Source of the DNA: Thermoplasmatales archaeon BRNA1
Lineage (GTDB): Archaea; Thermoplasmatota; Thermoplasmata; Methanomassiliicoccales; Methanomethylophilaceae
Direction: 5' to 3'
Assembly (NCBI GenBank): GCA_000350305.1
Contig: CP002916.1
Location: 1,302,001-1,366,000, forward strand
DNA length: 64,000 bases
Within the stretch, counting starts at the first letter, position 1. Each line of letters begins with the position of its first letter. Below the pieces are notes generated by a model. That model did no database searches, was not told where the DNA came from, and saw nothing but the letters and a program-made list of their open reading frames with translations. Positions 35,698-45,202 of this stretch are shown here, piece by piece. A program made the position numbers and the translations under genes.

Positions 35698-35705
35698 TTT
35701 TATAT
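35698..35705 (+). promoter_or_regulatory. TATA box of S15
   Basis: TTTATATA lies about 55 bp upstream of the S15 ATG (35758), in the A+T-rich gap after the Nudix gene. Confidence 0.6.
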
Positions 35706-35757
35706 ACCTTATATTTATAGAGGAACTCAGCCTCGCCGCCAAGATGAGTGATTCATT

Positions 35758-36213
35758 ATGGCAAAAATGCATACTAGAAGAAAGGGAAAGGCCTCCTCCG
35801 AGCGCCCGATGATCTCCGAGAACCCCGACTGGGTCCCCCTCACCGCCACCGAAATCGAGGACAAAGTCGCCGAGTTCGCAAAGGACGGAATCTCCTCCGC
35901 CATGATCGGAATGATCCTCAGGGACCAGTGGGCTGTTCCCAACGTCAAGCTCGCAACCGGCAAGACCGTGACCGAGATCCTCAAAGAGAAGGGCCTTAAG
36001 GGCAACCTCCCCGAGGACCTCCAGCAGCTCATGGTCCGCGCCATCAACCTGAACGTCCACGTTAAGGCCAACCCCAAGGATGTCGCTAACATCAGGGGAC
36101 TCGCCCTTATCGAGGCGAAGATCAGGAGGCTCGAGCGCTACTACAAGCGCAACGGAGTCCTGCCGGCCACCTGGAAGTACTCTCTCGCTAACGCGGAACT
36201 GATGCTTAAGTGA
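35758..36213 (+). CDS. rps15: 30S ribosomal protein S15
   Basis: The 151-residue protein starts MAKMHTRRKGKASSERP, the archaeal/eukaryotic uS15 N-terminus. It includes DQWAVPNVKLATGKTVTEIL and a C-terminal LIEAKIRRLERYYKRNGVLPATWKYS. It is followed by the RecJ-like DHH gene; S15 and this exonuclease are neighbours in many archaea. Confidence 0.97.
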   Translation: MAKMHTRRKGKASSERPMISENPDWVPLTATEIEDKVAEFAKDGISSAMIGMILRDQWAVPNVKLATGKTVTEILKEKGLKGNLPEDLQQLMVRAINLNVHVKANPKDVANIRGLALIEAKIRRLERYYKRNGVLPATWKYSLANAELMLK

Positions 36214-36218
36214 GCCCA

Positions 36219-37574
36219 ATGGACGGATTCGTCCTTCCGGACAAACTACTTTCCACACTTTCCAACGCTGCGGGCACTGCCCGCAGCCACGATTTTATCC
36301 ATGTCTACTCCCACTACGATGCCGACGGTCTGACGGCTGCCGCCATCGTCTGCAAGGCCCTTATGAGGGCGGGCAAGGAGTTCCAGGTCACCACCTTCCA
36401 CACCCTTACCGACCCGCAGATGCAGATCATCGAGGAGAACAGGGACGCCTGCGTCCTGATGACCGACCTCGGCGCATCCTACATCGACCGCCTCGAGAAG
36501 CTGGGAGGCGACGTCATCGTTCTGGACCACCACACCCTCGGCGTCACCAACACCGAGAAGGTGATCTACGCCAACCCCCACCTCTACGGCATCGACGGCA
36601 TGACCTCCGGATGCGGAGCCACCATGGCCTTCCTTTTCGCCATCACCCTTGACGACAGGAACTGGGACCTGGCCCCCGTCGCCATGGCGGGCATCGCCGG
36701 GGACAGACAGCACCTCAACGGGGTCAGCGGCCTGAACATCTACCTGCTGGAGGGCGCCAAGAAGAGGGAGCTCATCGAGGAGATGCCCGGCTCCCTCATA
36801 CCCTTCGGGGACCTGGCGACCGAACTCTACGTCTCCACCGAGCCCTACATCGCCGGCATTACCGGCGACGCGGACGCCGTCACCGCCTTCCTCAAAGAGG
36901 CCAGGACCGCCCCCGGAAAGAGCTTCACCGACCTCGCCCCCGAGGAGAAGGTCAGACTCTCCTCCATGATCGCCGTAAAGCTCGCCCAGCAGGGCGTCAC
37001 CCGCGACAAGCTCGAGGAGACCGCCAGGACCCGTTACTATCTCCCCACCTGGAACACCGACGCCGAGTCCCTCTCCGGATGGATCAACTCCTCCGGCAGG
37101 AGCGACGAGCAGGGGATCGGGATCCTCGCGGGAATGGGTGACAGGAACGCACTCCAGAGGGCGAAGGAGATCGATGCCGAGAGCCGCAAGAACTTCCTCG
37201 CCGGGATCAAGTCCGCGATGGAGGGCAAGCTCCACCAGATGGAGAACATCCAGTGGTTCGACAGCTCCTCCTCCGGTTTCACCGGCATGATCTGCGGGGT
37301 CATCATGAGCTTCATCGGAGACCCGGACAAGCCCACCATCGGGATCAACTGCTCCGAAGAGGATGCCAACATCTCCTCCAGGGGGACCTTCCCTCTGCTA
37401 GACAAAGGGGTCGACCTCGCCGACGCCATGAAACGCGGATGCGCGTCCGTGGGCGGAGAGGGCGGAGGACACAGGATCGCCGCAGGCGGTTCGATCAAAT
37501 CCGCGAAGCGCGACGAGTTCCTCGCCAACGTTGACAAGATCGTCGGCGAGCAGAAGGTCAGTCACGCCATGTGA
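36219..37574 (+). CDS. RecJ-like DHH/DHHA1 phosphoesterase
   Basis: The 451-residue protein has the DHH motifs [14 protein letters not shown] (metal-binding D-x-D), LMTDLGASY and VLDHHTLGV, and a C-terminal DHHA1 domain with [14 protein letters not shown]. The N-terminal S15-linked archaeal RecJ homologues are single-strand exonucleases, and GAN binds GINS in the CMG complex. Which of these applies is not determined. The ATG at 36219 is five bases after the S15 stop (GTG at 36210 is an alternative). Its end overlaps the convergent kae1 end by 17 bases. Confidence 0.88.
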   Translation: MDGFVLPDKLLSTLSNAAGTARSHDFIHVYSHYDADGLTAAAIVCKALMRAGKEFQVTTFHTLTDPQMQIIEENRDACVLMTDLGASYIDRLEKLGGDVIVLDHHTLGVTNTEKVIYANPHLYGIDGMTSGCGATMAFLFAITLDDRNWDLAPVAMAGIAGDRQHLNGVSGLNIYLLEGAKKRELIEEMPGSLIPFGDLATELYVSTEPYIAGITGDADAVTAFLKEARTAPGKSFTDLAPEEKVRLSSMIAVKLAQQGVTRDKLEETARTRYYLPTWNTDAESLSGWINSSGRSDEQGIGILAGMGDRNALQRAKEIDAESRKNFLAGIKSAMEGKLHQMENIQWFDSSSSGFTGMICGVIMSFIGDPDKPTIGINCSEEDANISSRGTFPLLDKGVDLADAMKRGCASVGGEGGGHRIAAGGSIKSAKRDEFLANVDKIVGEQKVSHAM

Positions 37575-38541
37575 CCGGGACCTCGTCGGTCCTGAAACGC
37601 TGCCTGACTTCCGTTTCGGAGATCTCCATTCTCACTCCGGACGCATACATGATGTTCCCGAGCCAGGCGATCATTGCGCCGTTGTCGCGGCAGAACTGCT
37701 TCTCCGGGACGAACATCTTCGCGCCCCTCTCCTTCGCCATCTCCCCGACCATATCGCGGAGACGGTTGTTCTGCGCAACTCCCCCTCCCAGGAGGACCTC
37801 GTCCTTCCCGACGTGGGCCATGGCCCTCTCGGTCACCTCGGTAAGCATGGAGAACGCTGTCTCCTGTACGGAATAGCAGATGTCCTCAAGCCTCTCGCCC
37901 TTCTGCCTGTAGGCGACCGCGGCGGTGAGGATCCCGGAGAAGGAGATGTCCATTCCCTTGACGGAATAAGGCAGGTCGAGGAGCTTGTCCCCCGAACGTG
38001 CCAGCTCCTCGATTTTGGGTCCTGCGTAGAATCCCAGTCCCAGGTCCCTCCCGAGCTTGTCGAACATGTTGCCGACACCCACGTCCTGGGTCTCCCCGAA
38101 GATGCGGTAGCGGCGGTCGGAGTACGCGATGACCTGCGTGTTTCCCCCGGACGCGTACAGAAGGCAGGGGTCGTGGCATCCTGTGGTGGCGTTGCCGATC
38201 TCGATGTGGGAGATGCAGTGGTTCACACCCACGATCGGAACCCCGAGGGTGAATGCGAGGGAACGTGCGGCTGTGCCGGCGACCCTTAGGCAGGGGCCCA
38301 GACCCGGACCCATGGAGAAGGAGACCAGATCCACGTCCTTCAGGGATATCCCCGCCTGTTCGACGGCCTTCTGGATGTCCCCTGCGACAACCTCGGCATG
38401 ATGGTTGGCGGCCTCTCTGGGATGGAGACCTCCCTGCGGGGGGCGGTACATATCGATCACGTTGGCCAGGACATTGGCCTCCGAATCGACGATGCCCACT
38501 CCGAGGGTGTGTGCCGTGCCTTCGATGCCGAGGGTTATCAT
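37558..38541 (-). CDS. kae1: tRNA N6-adenosine threonylcarbamoyltransferase Kae1
   Basis: The 327-residue protein has [16 protein letters not shown], the metal motif HCISHIEIG (H-x3-H), [12 protein letters not shown], and [13 protein letters not shown]. It is the catalytic subunit of KEOPS, making t6A at tRNA position 37. In many euryarchaea Kae1 is fused to the kinase Bud32, but here the frame ends after VPVTWRD with no kinase domain. Bud32 must therefore be encoded elsewhere. Confidence 0.95.
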   Translation of the reverse strand: MITLGIEGTAHTLGVGIVDSEANVLANVIDMYRPPQGGLHPREAANHHAEVVAGDIQKAVEQAGISLKDVDLVSFSMGPGLGPCLRVAGTAARSLAFTLGVPIVGVNHCISHIEIGNATTGCHDPCLLYASGGNTQVIAYSDRRYRIFGETQDVGVGNMFDKLGRDLGLGFYAGPKIEELARSGDKLLDLPYSVKGMDISFSGILTAAVAYRQKGERLEDICYSVQETAFSMLTEVTERAMAHVGKDEVLLGGGVAQNNRLRDMVGEMAKERGAKMFVPEKQFCRDNGAMIAWLGNIMYASGVRMEISETEVRQRFRTDEVPVTWRD

Positions 38542-38619
38542 CTGGAAAGACCCAGAACGTCGCAGTAATTAAATCTGTGTAATCGGAAGGATTAAACCGA
38601 TACCGCGGATTGTTTCCGC

Positions 38620-39513
38620 ATGGACACCGGGCAGAGGAGAGCCGCGATCATCTGCGCATCCGTCATGGTGTCGTTCTCGGCGATATTCTACCGCCTCTCC
38701 GACGCCCCGTCGATGGTCATGGTGTTCTACAGGATGCTGTTCGCCTCCGCCATCATCGTTCCCGTAGCCCTTTGGAAATGCAGGGGGGAGTTCGCATCCA
38801 TGGAAAGGAGGGACGTCCTGGTCAGCATCCTCTCCGGGATCGTGTTCGCGGTCCACCTGGCAACATATTTCGAATCCCTGGACAGGGTCTCCATCGCCTC
38901 ATGTCTCGTGCTGACGGATACCGCCGTGTTCTTCGTCGCACTGATTATGATAGTGTTCTTCGGCGAGTCCGTTTCCAGAAGAGGGTGGGGCATAATGGCC
39001 CTCACCTTCGGAGGATGCGTCATCATCGCAATCGACGACATGAGCGGTGATTCCGGTATCATCGGGGACGGTCTGGCACTGTTCTCCTCCCTGCTATTCG
39101 CAGTGTATGCGATTATCGGCAGGAGGGTCCGCGGCCGCATGTCCACACTCGCTTACACCGCGATCCTCTATTCATCCGCGGCGCTGACATCCCTGGTTAT
39201 GGTGGCCTCCGGCGACGCGGGGGAACTGGACTGCGGAACGGAGAACCTGCTTTACGCATTGGGTCTGGCCGTATTCTGCACCATATTCGGCCACACCGTC
39301 TACAACTGGGGCCTGAGATACGAGAAGGCCTCGTTCGTGGCGATCACCACGCTTCTGGAGCCCGTATTCGGGAGCGTTCTAGGCCTTGCCGTATTCGGAG
39401 AGATCCCCGGGGCCCTGGTAATCGCAGGTTCGGCCGTCGTCCTCATCGGGGTGTACATGTTCTCCTGCGAATCCAGACCCCAGACCGTCGAAATCCCAAT
39501 CAGTAAACTATAA
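38620..39513 (+). CDS. EamA/DMT-family transporter
   Basis: The 297-residue protein has ten hydrophobic helices in two EamA repeats. The first half contains SFSAIFYRLSDAP and FYRMLFASAIIVP, the second FGHTVYNWGLRYEKASFVAITTLLEPVFGSVLG, the typical DMT signature. It probably exports metabolites or amino acids. It is one of three genes ending in TAA. No operon partner is seen; tRNA-Val follows. Confidence 0.85.
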   Translation: MDTGQRRAAIICASVMVSFSAIFYRLSDAPSMVMVFYRMLFASAIIVPVALWKCRGEFASMERRDVLVSILSGIVFAVHLATYFESLDRVSIASCLVLTDTAVFFVALIMIVFFGESVSRRGWGIMALTFGGCVIIAIDDMSGDSGIIGDGLALFSSLLFAVYAIIGRRVRGRMSTLAYTAILYSSAALTSLVMVASGDAGELDCGTENLLYALGLAVFCTIFGHTVYNWGLRYEKASFVAITTLLEPVFGSVLGLAVFGEIPGALVIAGSAVVLIGVYMFSCESRPQTVEIPISKL

Positions 39514-39520
39514 TAATAAA
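39508..39520 (+). promoter_or_regulatory. TATA box of tRNA-Val
   Basis: ACTATAATAATAA ends about 20 bp before the tRNA 5' end, overlapping the last codon of the DMT gene. Confidence 0.55.
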
Positions 39521-39540
39521 GAGGAAATAGAGGGACTTAA

Positions 39541-39613
39541 GGGCCCGTGGTCTAGGGGTTATGACGTCACATTGACATTGTGAAGGTCGCCAGTTCAAAT
39601 CTGGCCGGGCCCA
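39541..39613 (+). tRNA. tRNA-Val (GAC)
   Basis: Acceptor arms are GGGCCCG (39541-39547) and CGGGCCC (39606-39612), with discriminator A and encoded CCA (39614-39616). The anticodon arm TCACA-TTGACAT-TGTGA gives anticodon GAC. The T-arm contains CAGTTCAAATCTG. Confidence 0.95.
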
Positions 39614-39669
39614 CCATCCTCTTCTTTCTCAGTCTCCTTCCGGAGCCGTCTTCGTTTATCCCGAATTGT

Positions 39670-40233
39670 TCACAGCCCCGCTACGTCCTCCAGGAAGAAC
39701 CTGTGGACCGAGAGGTCGTCGGTGAGTTCGGGATGGAATGCCGTGGCAAGCTGCCTATTTTGTCTTACTGCCACGATGCGCCCGTCCACCTCAGCAAGCA
39801 CCTCGACATCGCTGCCGACGGATTCCACGAACGGAGCGCGGATGAACCTCATCGGAATCTTCCCCAGACCCTTGAAGTCGGAGACCGTACTGAAACTGCC
39901 GAGCTGCCTCCCGTAGGCATTGCGAACTGTCCTCACATCCATAGTGCCCAGGGATGCTTTCCCTCCCTCCACCTCGGAGGAGAGGATTATCAGTCCCGCG
40001 CAGGTGCCGAATACCGACAGACCCGAGAGCACCGTCCCGCGCAGGCGTTCCAGCATCCCCAGGTCTGCAAGGAGTTTACCCATCACGGTGCTCTCGCCCC
40101 CGGGGATTATCAGGGCGTCCAAGGGGACGTCGAGATGTTCCTTCTTCCTGATCTCGGCGTATTCGAAACCGAGTCTCTCCAAGCACCTCTCGTGTTCGGC
40201 GAAGGCCCCCTGCAGGGCGAGAACTCCGATCAT
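39670..40233 (-). CDS. pdxT: PLP synthase glutaminase subunit
   Basis: The 187-residue glutaminase shows [22 protein letters not shown], the catalytic Cys in [10 protein letters not shown] and the His-Glu of AFHPELTDD. It feeds ammonia to PdxS for pyridoxal phosphate synthesis. Its start overlaps the pdxS stop (ATGA), so the two subunits are made from one message. Confidence 0.96.
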   Translation of the reverse strand: MIGVLALQGAFAEHERCLERLGFEYAEIRKKEHLDVPLDALIIPGGESTVMGKLLADLGMLERLRGTVLSGLSVFGTCAGLIILSSEVEGGKASLGTMDVRTVRNAYGRQLGSFSTVSDFKGLGKIPMRFIRAPFVESVGSDVEVLAEVDGRIVAVRQNRQLATAFHPELTDDLSVHRFFLEDVAGL

Positions 40234-41105
40234 TGCCCACGCTCCGCCATGATGGTCTTGATCTCCTCGGAATTGATCCCGACCATGGCCCTGCCGAGGT
40301 CGTAGGAGAGCTCCGCGAGCTTCTCGGGGTCGTTGTAGTTGGTAACCGCCTGTACAATCGCAGCGGCCCTCTTCTCCGGATTCCCGGATGCAAAGATGCC
40401 CGATCCGACAAATACGCCCTCCGCGCCAAGGTACATCATGAGGGCAGCGTCCGCAGGGGTCGCGACACCTCCGGCCGCAAAGTTGACCACGGGCAGCCTG
40501 CCGTTTTCGTGGACGTACCTGACCAAGTCCATCGGGACCTGGAGCTGCTTGGCGGTCTCGAAGAGCTCGTCGGTACGCCTGTTCTGGATGTCGCGAATGG
40601 CGGAGTTCATGGCACGCATATGGCTGACCGCTTGGACGATGTCCCCGGTCCCAGGCTCTCCCTTGGTCCTGATCATAGATGCCCCCTCGGATATCCTCCT
40701 CAGGGCTTCCCCGAGGTTCCTTGCGCCGCAGACGAAGGGCACCCTGAACTGGGTCTTATCGATGTGATAGACATCGTCGGCGGGTGTGAGGACCTCGCTC
40801 TCGTCGATGTAGTCGATCTCCAGCGCCTCCAGAATCTGCGCCTCCACGAAGTGTCCGATGCGGACCTTCGCCATGACGGGAATGGAGACCGCTTCCTGGA
40901 TCCCTTTGATCATCTTGGGGTCACTCATGCGGGAAACTCCTCCCGCAGCGCGGATGTCGGCGGGGATACGCTCCAGCGCCATGACTGCCGCCGCTCCCGC
41001 CTTCTCGGCGACCTTCGCCTGCTCGGGGGTGGTCACGTCCATGATCACCCCTCCCTTGAGCATCTGTGCCAGTTCTTTGTTCAGCTCATATCTGTCATTA
41101 GTCAT
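40230..41105 (-). CDS. pdxS: PLP synthase subunit PdxS
   Basis: The 291-residue TIM barrel has [35 protein letters not shown] (catalytic Lys), the [19 protein letters not shown] segment, and [18 protein letters not shown]. It makes PLP from ribose 5-phosphate, glyceraldehyde 3-phosphate and ammonia. The nearby cysK, metY and nifS genes all encode PLP enzymes, so the neighbourhood supplies cofactor for them. Three repeats lie upstream of its promoter. Confidence 0.97.
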   Translation of the reverse strand: MTNDRYELNKELAQMLKGGVIMDVTTPEQAKVAEKAGAAAVMALERIPADIRAAGGVSRMSDPKMIKGIQEAVSIPVMAKVRIGHFVEAQILEALEIDYIDESEVLTPADDVYHIDKTQFRVPFVCGARNLGEALRRISEGASMIRTKGEPGTGDIVQAVSHMRAMNSAIRDIQNRRTDELFETAKQLQVPMDLVRYVHENGRLPVVNFAAGGVATPADAALMMYLGAEGVFVGSGIFASGNPEKRAAAIVQAVTNYNDPEKLAELSYDLGRAMVGINSEEIKTIMAERGQ

Positions 41106-41124
41106 TTCCTGCACCTGCGTGTAT

Positions 41125-41168
41125 GCATAAAAAACCAAAATAGTTCATAAAAGTACATATTAGTACAT
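41125..41168 (-). promoter_or_regulatory. pdxST promoter with three 10-bp-phased repeats
   Basis: A minus-strand TATA-like element (TTTTTTATGC) is at 41127-41136. Just upstream lie AGTTCAT (41142-41148), AGTACAT (41152-41158) and AGTACAT (41162-41168), spaced exactly 10 bp. A regulator binding one face of the helix would contact all three and could control the operon. Confidence 0.55.
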
Positions 41169-41244
41169 CAAAATCAACCGAAAAGAGTCCCCCGTTCACA
41201 CCGATCTATGAAAATGGATGACGAAAAATGACCGTCTGGATCTT

Positions 41245-41691
41245 TCAGATGACCCAATCGGATCCGAGCTCGACATTGATTGGATCGATCATGAGGTCCC
41301 TTATCGAAACGGTATCGAGATAATCCGAGATCAGTCTGTCGAGGTGGATCCACATGGGAAGGGTCTTGCACTGCGATGCGCGCTCGCATCCCATCTCGCC
41401 GCCGTTGAGGCATGAGACGGCCGCGATGGTTCCTTCTGTCGCGCGCAGCACTTTCCCAATCTTGATGTCCTCCGGAGGAACAACGAGTTTGTATCCTCCG
41501 CCCTTCCCGTGGGATCCGGAGACCAGCCCCTCCTTCACCAGGAGGGGCATTATAGTCTCCATGTACTTGAGGGAGATATTCTGCCTTTCAGCCATTTCCT
41601 TGAGGGGCACCCTGCCGTCGGCACTGTGTTCCGCTAAATCGATCAGTATCCTGATGGCGTAGCGCCCCTTCGTGGAAATGAAAGTCCCCAT
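41245..41691 (-). CDS. Rrf2-family regulator with a cysteine triad
   Basis: The 148-residue protein starts MGTFISTKGRYAIRILIDLAEH, with a winged helix (NISLKYMETIMPLLVKEGLV and SHGKGGGYKLV wing). It carries Cys94, Cys102 and Cys108 in SCLNGGEMGCERASQCKTL, the arrangement that holds a 2Fe-2S cluster in IscR. It is encoded directly downstream of cysK (4-base gap) in a metY-cysK-rrf2 unit opposite nifSU. It is therefore likely to sense cluster or cysteine status and act on the shared promoter at 43951-43981. CymR-like control is an alternative. Confidence 0.88.
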   Translation of the reverse strand: MGTFISTKGRYAIRILIDLAEHSADGRVPLKEMAERQNISLKYMETIMPLLVKEGLVSGSHGKGGGYKLVVPPEDIKIGKVLRATEGTIAAVSCLNGGEMGCERASQCKTLPMWIHLDRLISDYLDTVSIRDLMIDPINVELGSDWVI

Positions 41692-41695
41692 GACG

Positions 41696-42622
41696 TCAGT
41701 CCTCAAAAAGTGCTGTCGATAAGTACCTTTCTCCGGTGTCCGCGAGTATGGCGACTATGTTCTTGCCGGCGTTGGCGGGATCCTTGGCAAGCTCCAGGGC
41801 GGCGGTGAGTGCCGCGCCCGCGGAGATTCCCACGAGGAATCCCTCCTTCTTCCCGATCAGCCTTCCGTTGGCGAAGGCATCCTCGTCAGCGACGGCGATG
41901 ACCCTGTCGTAGATCTTGGTGTCGAGGGTGTCGGGGATGAATCCGGCACCGATTCCCTGGATCTTGTGGGGTCCGGCCTTTCCCTCGGAGAGCAGCGGGG
42001 ATCCCTTGGGCTCCACCGCCACTACCTTCACGTCCGGCTTCTTCTCCTTGAGGTATTTGCCGACCCCCGAGAGGGTTCCTCCGGTTCCGACTCCGGCCAC
42101 GAGGATGTCCACCTTACCGTCGAGATCCTTGTAGATCTCGGGTCCGGTGGTGTTGTAGTGGATCTCGGGGTTCGCGGGGTTCACGAACTGTCCGGGGATC
42201 ACCGAGTTGGGAATCTCCTTGGAGAGCTCCTCGGCTTTCGCCACGGCACCTTTCATTCCCTTCGCGCCCTCGGTGAGTATGAGCTCGGCCCCGTAGGCCT
42301 TGATGAGCTTGCGCCTCTCGATGGACATGGTCTCGGGCATGACGATCTTGATCTTGTAGCCCCTGGCGGTCGCGATGGATGCCAGGGCTATACCGGTGTT
42401 CCCGGAGGTGGGCTCGATCAGGACGGTGTCCTTGTTGATCTTCCCCTGTTTCTCCAGGTCGTCGATCATCGCTTTCGCGATGCGGTCCTTCACGGATCCC
42501 GCGGGGTTGAAGAACTCCACTTTTCCGAAAATCTTCGCTTTCAGTCCGAGCTCCTTCTCGATGTTGGTGAGCTCGACGAGGGGGGTCCCTCCGATGGTTT
42601 CGTCAATGGTCTTGTAAAGCAT
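41696..42622 (-). CDS. cysK: Cysteine synthase A
   Basis: The 308-residue PLP enzyme has the lysine in FFNPAGSVKDRIAKAM, LIEPTSGNTGIALASIA, the phosphate loop GVGTGGTLSGVGKYL and FLVGISAGAAL. It makes cysteine from O-acetylserine and sulfide. The ATG at 42622 has GGAG eight bases upstream; a GTG at 42631 inside the metY stop is also possible. It is the middle gene of metY-cysK-rrf2. Confidence 0.95.
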   Translation of the reverse strand: MLYKTIDETIGGTPLVELTNIEKELGLKAKIFGKVEFFNPAGSVKDRIAKAMIDDLEKQGKINKDTVLIEPTSGNTGIALASIATARGYKIKIVMPETMSIERRKLIKAYGAELILTEGAKGMKGAVAKAEELSKEIPNSVIPGQFVNPANPEIHYNTTGPEIYKDLDGKVDILVAGVGTGGTLSGVGKYLKEKKPDVKVVAVEPKGSPLLSEGKAGPHKIQGIGAGFIPDTLDTKIYDRVIAVADEDAFANGRLIGKKEGFLVGISAGAALTAALELAKDPANAGKNIVAILADTGERYLSTALFED

Positions 42623-42627
42623 GTCAT

Positions 42628-43920
42628 TCACTCCTTGATCTTGGCGAACCCCTGCTCCAGGTCCGCGATGATATCGTCGATGTTCTCCGTTCCGATGGAG
42701 AGCCTGACGGTGTTGGGTTTGATTCCAGATGCGAGCAGTGCATCCTCCTCGAGCTGCGAGTGGGTGGTGGAGGCCGGGTGGATGACCAGGGACTTCACAT
42801 CCGCTACGTTCGCCAGCAGGGAGAAGAGCTTCAGCGACTCGGTGAACTTCTTCGCCTTCTCCGCTCCGCCCTTAATCTCGAAGGTGAAGATCGACCCGGC
42901 TCCCTTGGGGAAGAACCTGTCGTACACGGCCTTCTTCGCACCGGTCTCGAGGGAGGGGTGGTTGACCTTCTCCACCTGCGGGTGGTTCTTCAGGTAGTCC
43001 ACGACCTTGAGGGCGTTCTCGATGTGCCTGTCGGTACGGAGGGAAAGAGTCTCCAGTCCCAGCAGGAGGAGGAACGAGTTGAACGGGGAGATGGCCGCCC
43101 CCTGGTCCCTCATGAGGGTGGTCCTGATCTTCACGACGAACGCCGCCTTGCCGACGGCCTCGGTGAACACCACTCCGTGGTAAGACGGGTTGGGCTTCGA
43201 GAGTGTGGGGAATTTGTCGTTCTGGGCCCAGTCGAAGTTACCGCTGTCGATGATGATTCCTCCCATCGCCACTCCGTGTCCCCCGATGAACTTGGTGGCG
43301 GAGTGCACGACGATGTCCGCACCGTGCTCGATCGGCCTGAAGACCGAGGGAGGGGTGAAGGTACTGTCCACAATCAGCGGGATGCCGTGCTTGTGGGCGA
43401 TCTTGGAGATCTCGTCGATATCGGCGACATCGGAATTGGGGTTCCCCAGGACCTCGGTGTAGAGGAGCTTGGTGTTCTCCCTGATGGCCTTCTCGAAGTT
43501 CTTCGGGTCCGAGGGGTCCACGAAGGTGGTCTCGATCCCCTGCTCCCTCAGAGTGTTCTCGAAGAGGTTGAACGTCCCGCCGTAGACATTGGAGGAGGAG
43601 ACGATGTGGTCTCCCGCCAGGGCGATGTTCTGCACGGCATAGGTGATCGCAGCGGCGCCGGAGGCGGTAGCGAGCGCGGCGATTCCCCCTTCGAGGGCAA
43701 CCATCCTCTCCTCGAACACCGAGGAAGTGGGATTCATGAGCCTAGTGTAGATGTTGCCGGGCTCGGCAAGCGCGAATCTTCCGGCCGCCTGGGCGGAGTC
43801 CTTGAACACGTAGGAGGTGGTCATGTAGATGGGGACTGCCCTTGCGTCGGTGGTCGGGTCCGGGGACTCCTGTCCCGCGTGGACCTGCAGTGTCTCGATT
43901 TTGTATTTGTGGTCGCTCAT
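42628..43920 (-). CDS. metY: O-acetylhomoserine sulfhydrylase
   Basis: The 430-residue Cys/Met-metabolism PLP enzyme contains YKIETLQVHAGQ, IYTRLMNPTSSVFEERM, and the PLP lysine in VVHSATKFIGGHG. The long form and AVPIYMTTSYVFKDS are typical of MetY rather than cystathionine synthase. It forms homocysteine from O-acetylhomoserine and sulfide. It is the first gene of the metY-cysK-rrf2 unit, divergent from nifS. Confidence 0.94.
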   Translation of the reverse strand: MSDHKYKIETLQVHAGQESPDPTTDARAVPIYMTTSYVFKDSAQAAGRFALAEPGNIYTRLMNPTSSVFEERMVALEGGIAALATASGAAAITYAVQNIALAGDHIVSSSNVYGGTFNLFENTLREQGIETTFVDPSDPKNFEKAIRENTKLLYTEVLGNPNSDVADIDEISKIAHKHGIPLIVDSTFTPPSVFRPIEHGADIVVHSATKFIGGHGVAMGGIIIDSGNFDWAQNDKFPTLSKPNPSYHGVVFTEAVGKAAFVVKIRTTLMRDQGAAISPFNSFLLLLGLETLSLRTDRHIENALKVVDYLKNHPQVEKVNHPSLETGAKKAVYDRFFPKGAGSIFTFEIKGGAEKAKKFTESLKLFSLLANVADVKSLVIHPASTTHSQLEEDALLASGIKPNTVRLSIGTENIDDIIADLEQGFAKIKE

Positions 43921-43950
43921 TTGCTTCACTTTTTCTCCCTATGCATGCCG

Positions 43951-43983
43951 TGTATATAATCCTACCTATCTACTTGGTAGGTA
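43951..43983. promoter_or_regulatory. shared metY/nifS promoter and operator
   Basis: TGTATATAAT (43951-43960) can serve as a TATA box in either direction. It is followed by the perfect inverted repeat CCTACC-N9-GGTAGG (43961-43981). The repeat would sit over the nifS start region and upstream of the metY TATA element, a sensible position for the Rrf2 regulator encoded in the same cluster. Confidence 0.55.
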
Positions 43984-44021
43984 AATAGAAATACCGAATC
44001 TCCTATGATAGTCCGGTTGAA

Positions 44022-45200
44022 ATGCACCCCATCTACCTAGATAACGCAGCAACGACTCCGATGAAGAAGGAGGCATTGGAAGCAATGCTTCCTTTCTTCT
44101 CTATAGAATATGCGAACCCCTCTAGCATCCACTTCCTCTCAAGGGATCCCAGGGATGCCGTGAAGGAGGCGAGGGTAAGGATCGCCAAGGTCCTCAACGC
44201 CGACGACACCGAGATCTACTTCACCTCCGGAGGGACGGAATCCGACAACTGGGCCCTCATCTCCGGCGCCGAGATGTCGAAGAACAAAGGGAAACACATC
44301 ATCGTCTCCGCCATAGAGCACCATGCAATCCTCGAGACAGTGGACTACCTGGCGAAGCACGGCTACGAGATCACGAAGGTCGGTGTAGACGCCGACGGCG
44401 TCATTGACATGGACGGGCTGAAGAAGAGCATCCGTCCTGACACGGTGCTTATCTCGGTGATGACCGCCAACAACGAGATTGGAACCGTTCAGCCCATAGC
44501 CGAGATCGGGAAAATTGCGCGCGAGAAGGGCATCCTGTTCCACACCGATGCTGTCCAGGCGTTCGGCCACATCCCTCTCGACGTGAAGGCGATGAACATC
44601 GACATGCTCAGCGCCAGCGGGCACAAGTTCGGCGGACCGAAGGGAGTGGGATTCCTGTACGTTAGGAAGGGAATCAGGCTCCCTCCTTTCATGCACGGGG
44701 GAGAACAGGAGAACGGCAGGAGGGCGGGAACCACCAACGTCCCCGGAATCGTTGGCATGGGAGTGGCCGCCGAGATATCCGCACGCGATCTTGAAAAGAA
44801 CAGTGCCAGACTCATAGAGATGAGGGATCATGCCATCGAGCGTATCTCGAAGGAGATCCCCTATTCCAAGCTCAACGGGCACAGGACGCAGAGACTCCCC
44901 GGCAACGTCAACTTCGGTTTCAAATTCATCGAGGGCGAGAGCGTCCTCATGTCCCTCGGCATGAAGGGGGTTTGTATATCGACCGGCTCGGCGTGCGCGT
45001 CGGGATCCCTGGATCCCTCGCACGTTCTCCTTGCCATCGGCCTCCCGCACGGCGACGCCCACGGTTCCGTGAGGATCTCGCTTTCCGAGAACAACACGAT
45101 GGAGGAAATCGACTATGCGGTCGATGCCCTGAAAGAGGTTGTGGAGAGGATCAGGTCCCTCTCGCCTCTGTACGATGATTTTGTGAAAGGCAAGGTGTGA
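44022..45200 (+). CDS. nifS: Cysteine desulfurase
   Basis: The 392-residue protein contains IYLDNAATTPMKKEAL, FTSGGTESDNWAL, the PLP lysine in SASGHKFGGPKGVGF and the catalytic Cys in STGSACASGSLDPSH. Length and motifs fit the NifS/IscS group, which donates sulfur to Fe-S scaffolds. nifU follows two bases later, and the gene is opposite metY. Regulation by Rrf2 through the intergenic repeat is inferred. Confidence 0.95.
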   Translation: MHPIYLDNAATTPMKKEALEAMLPFFSIEYANPSSIHFLSRDPRDAVKEARVRIAKVLNADDTEIYFTSGGTESDNWALISGAEMSKNKGKHIIVSAIEHHAILETVDYLAKHGYEITKVGVDADGVIDMDGLKKSIRPDTVLISVMTANNEIGTVQPIAEIGKIAREKGILFHTDAVQAFGHIPLDVKAMNIDMLSASGHKFGGPKGVGFLYVRKGIRLPPFMHGGEQENGRRAGTTNVPGIVGMGVAAEISARDLEKNSARLIEMRDHAIERISKEIPYSKLNGHRTQRLPGNVNFGFKFIEGESVLMSLGMKGVCISTGSACASGSLDPSHVLLAIGLPHGDAHGSVRISLSENNTMEEIDYAVDALKEVVERIRSLSPLYDDFVKGKV

Positions 45201-45202
45201 GA

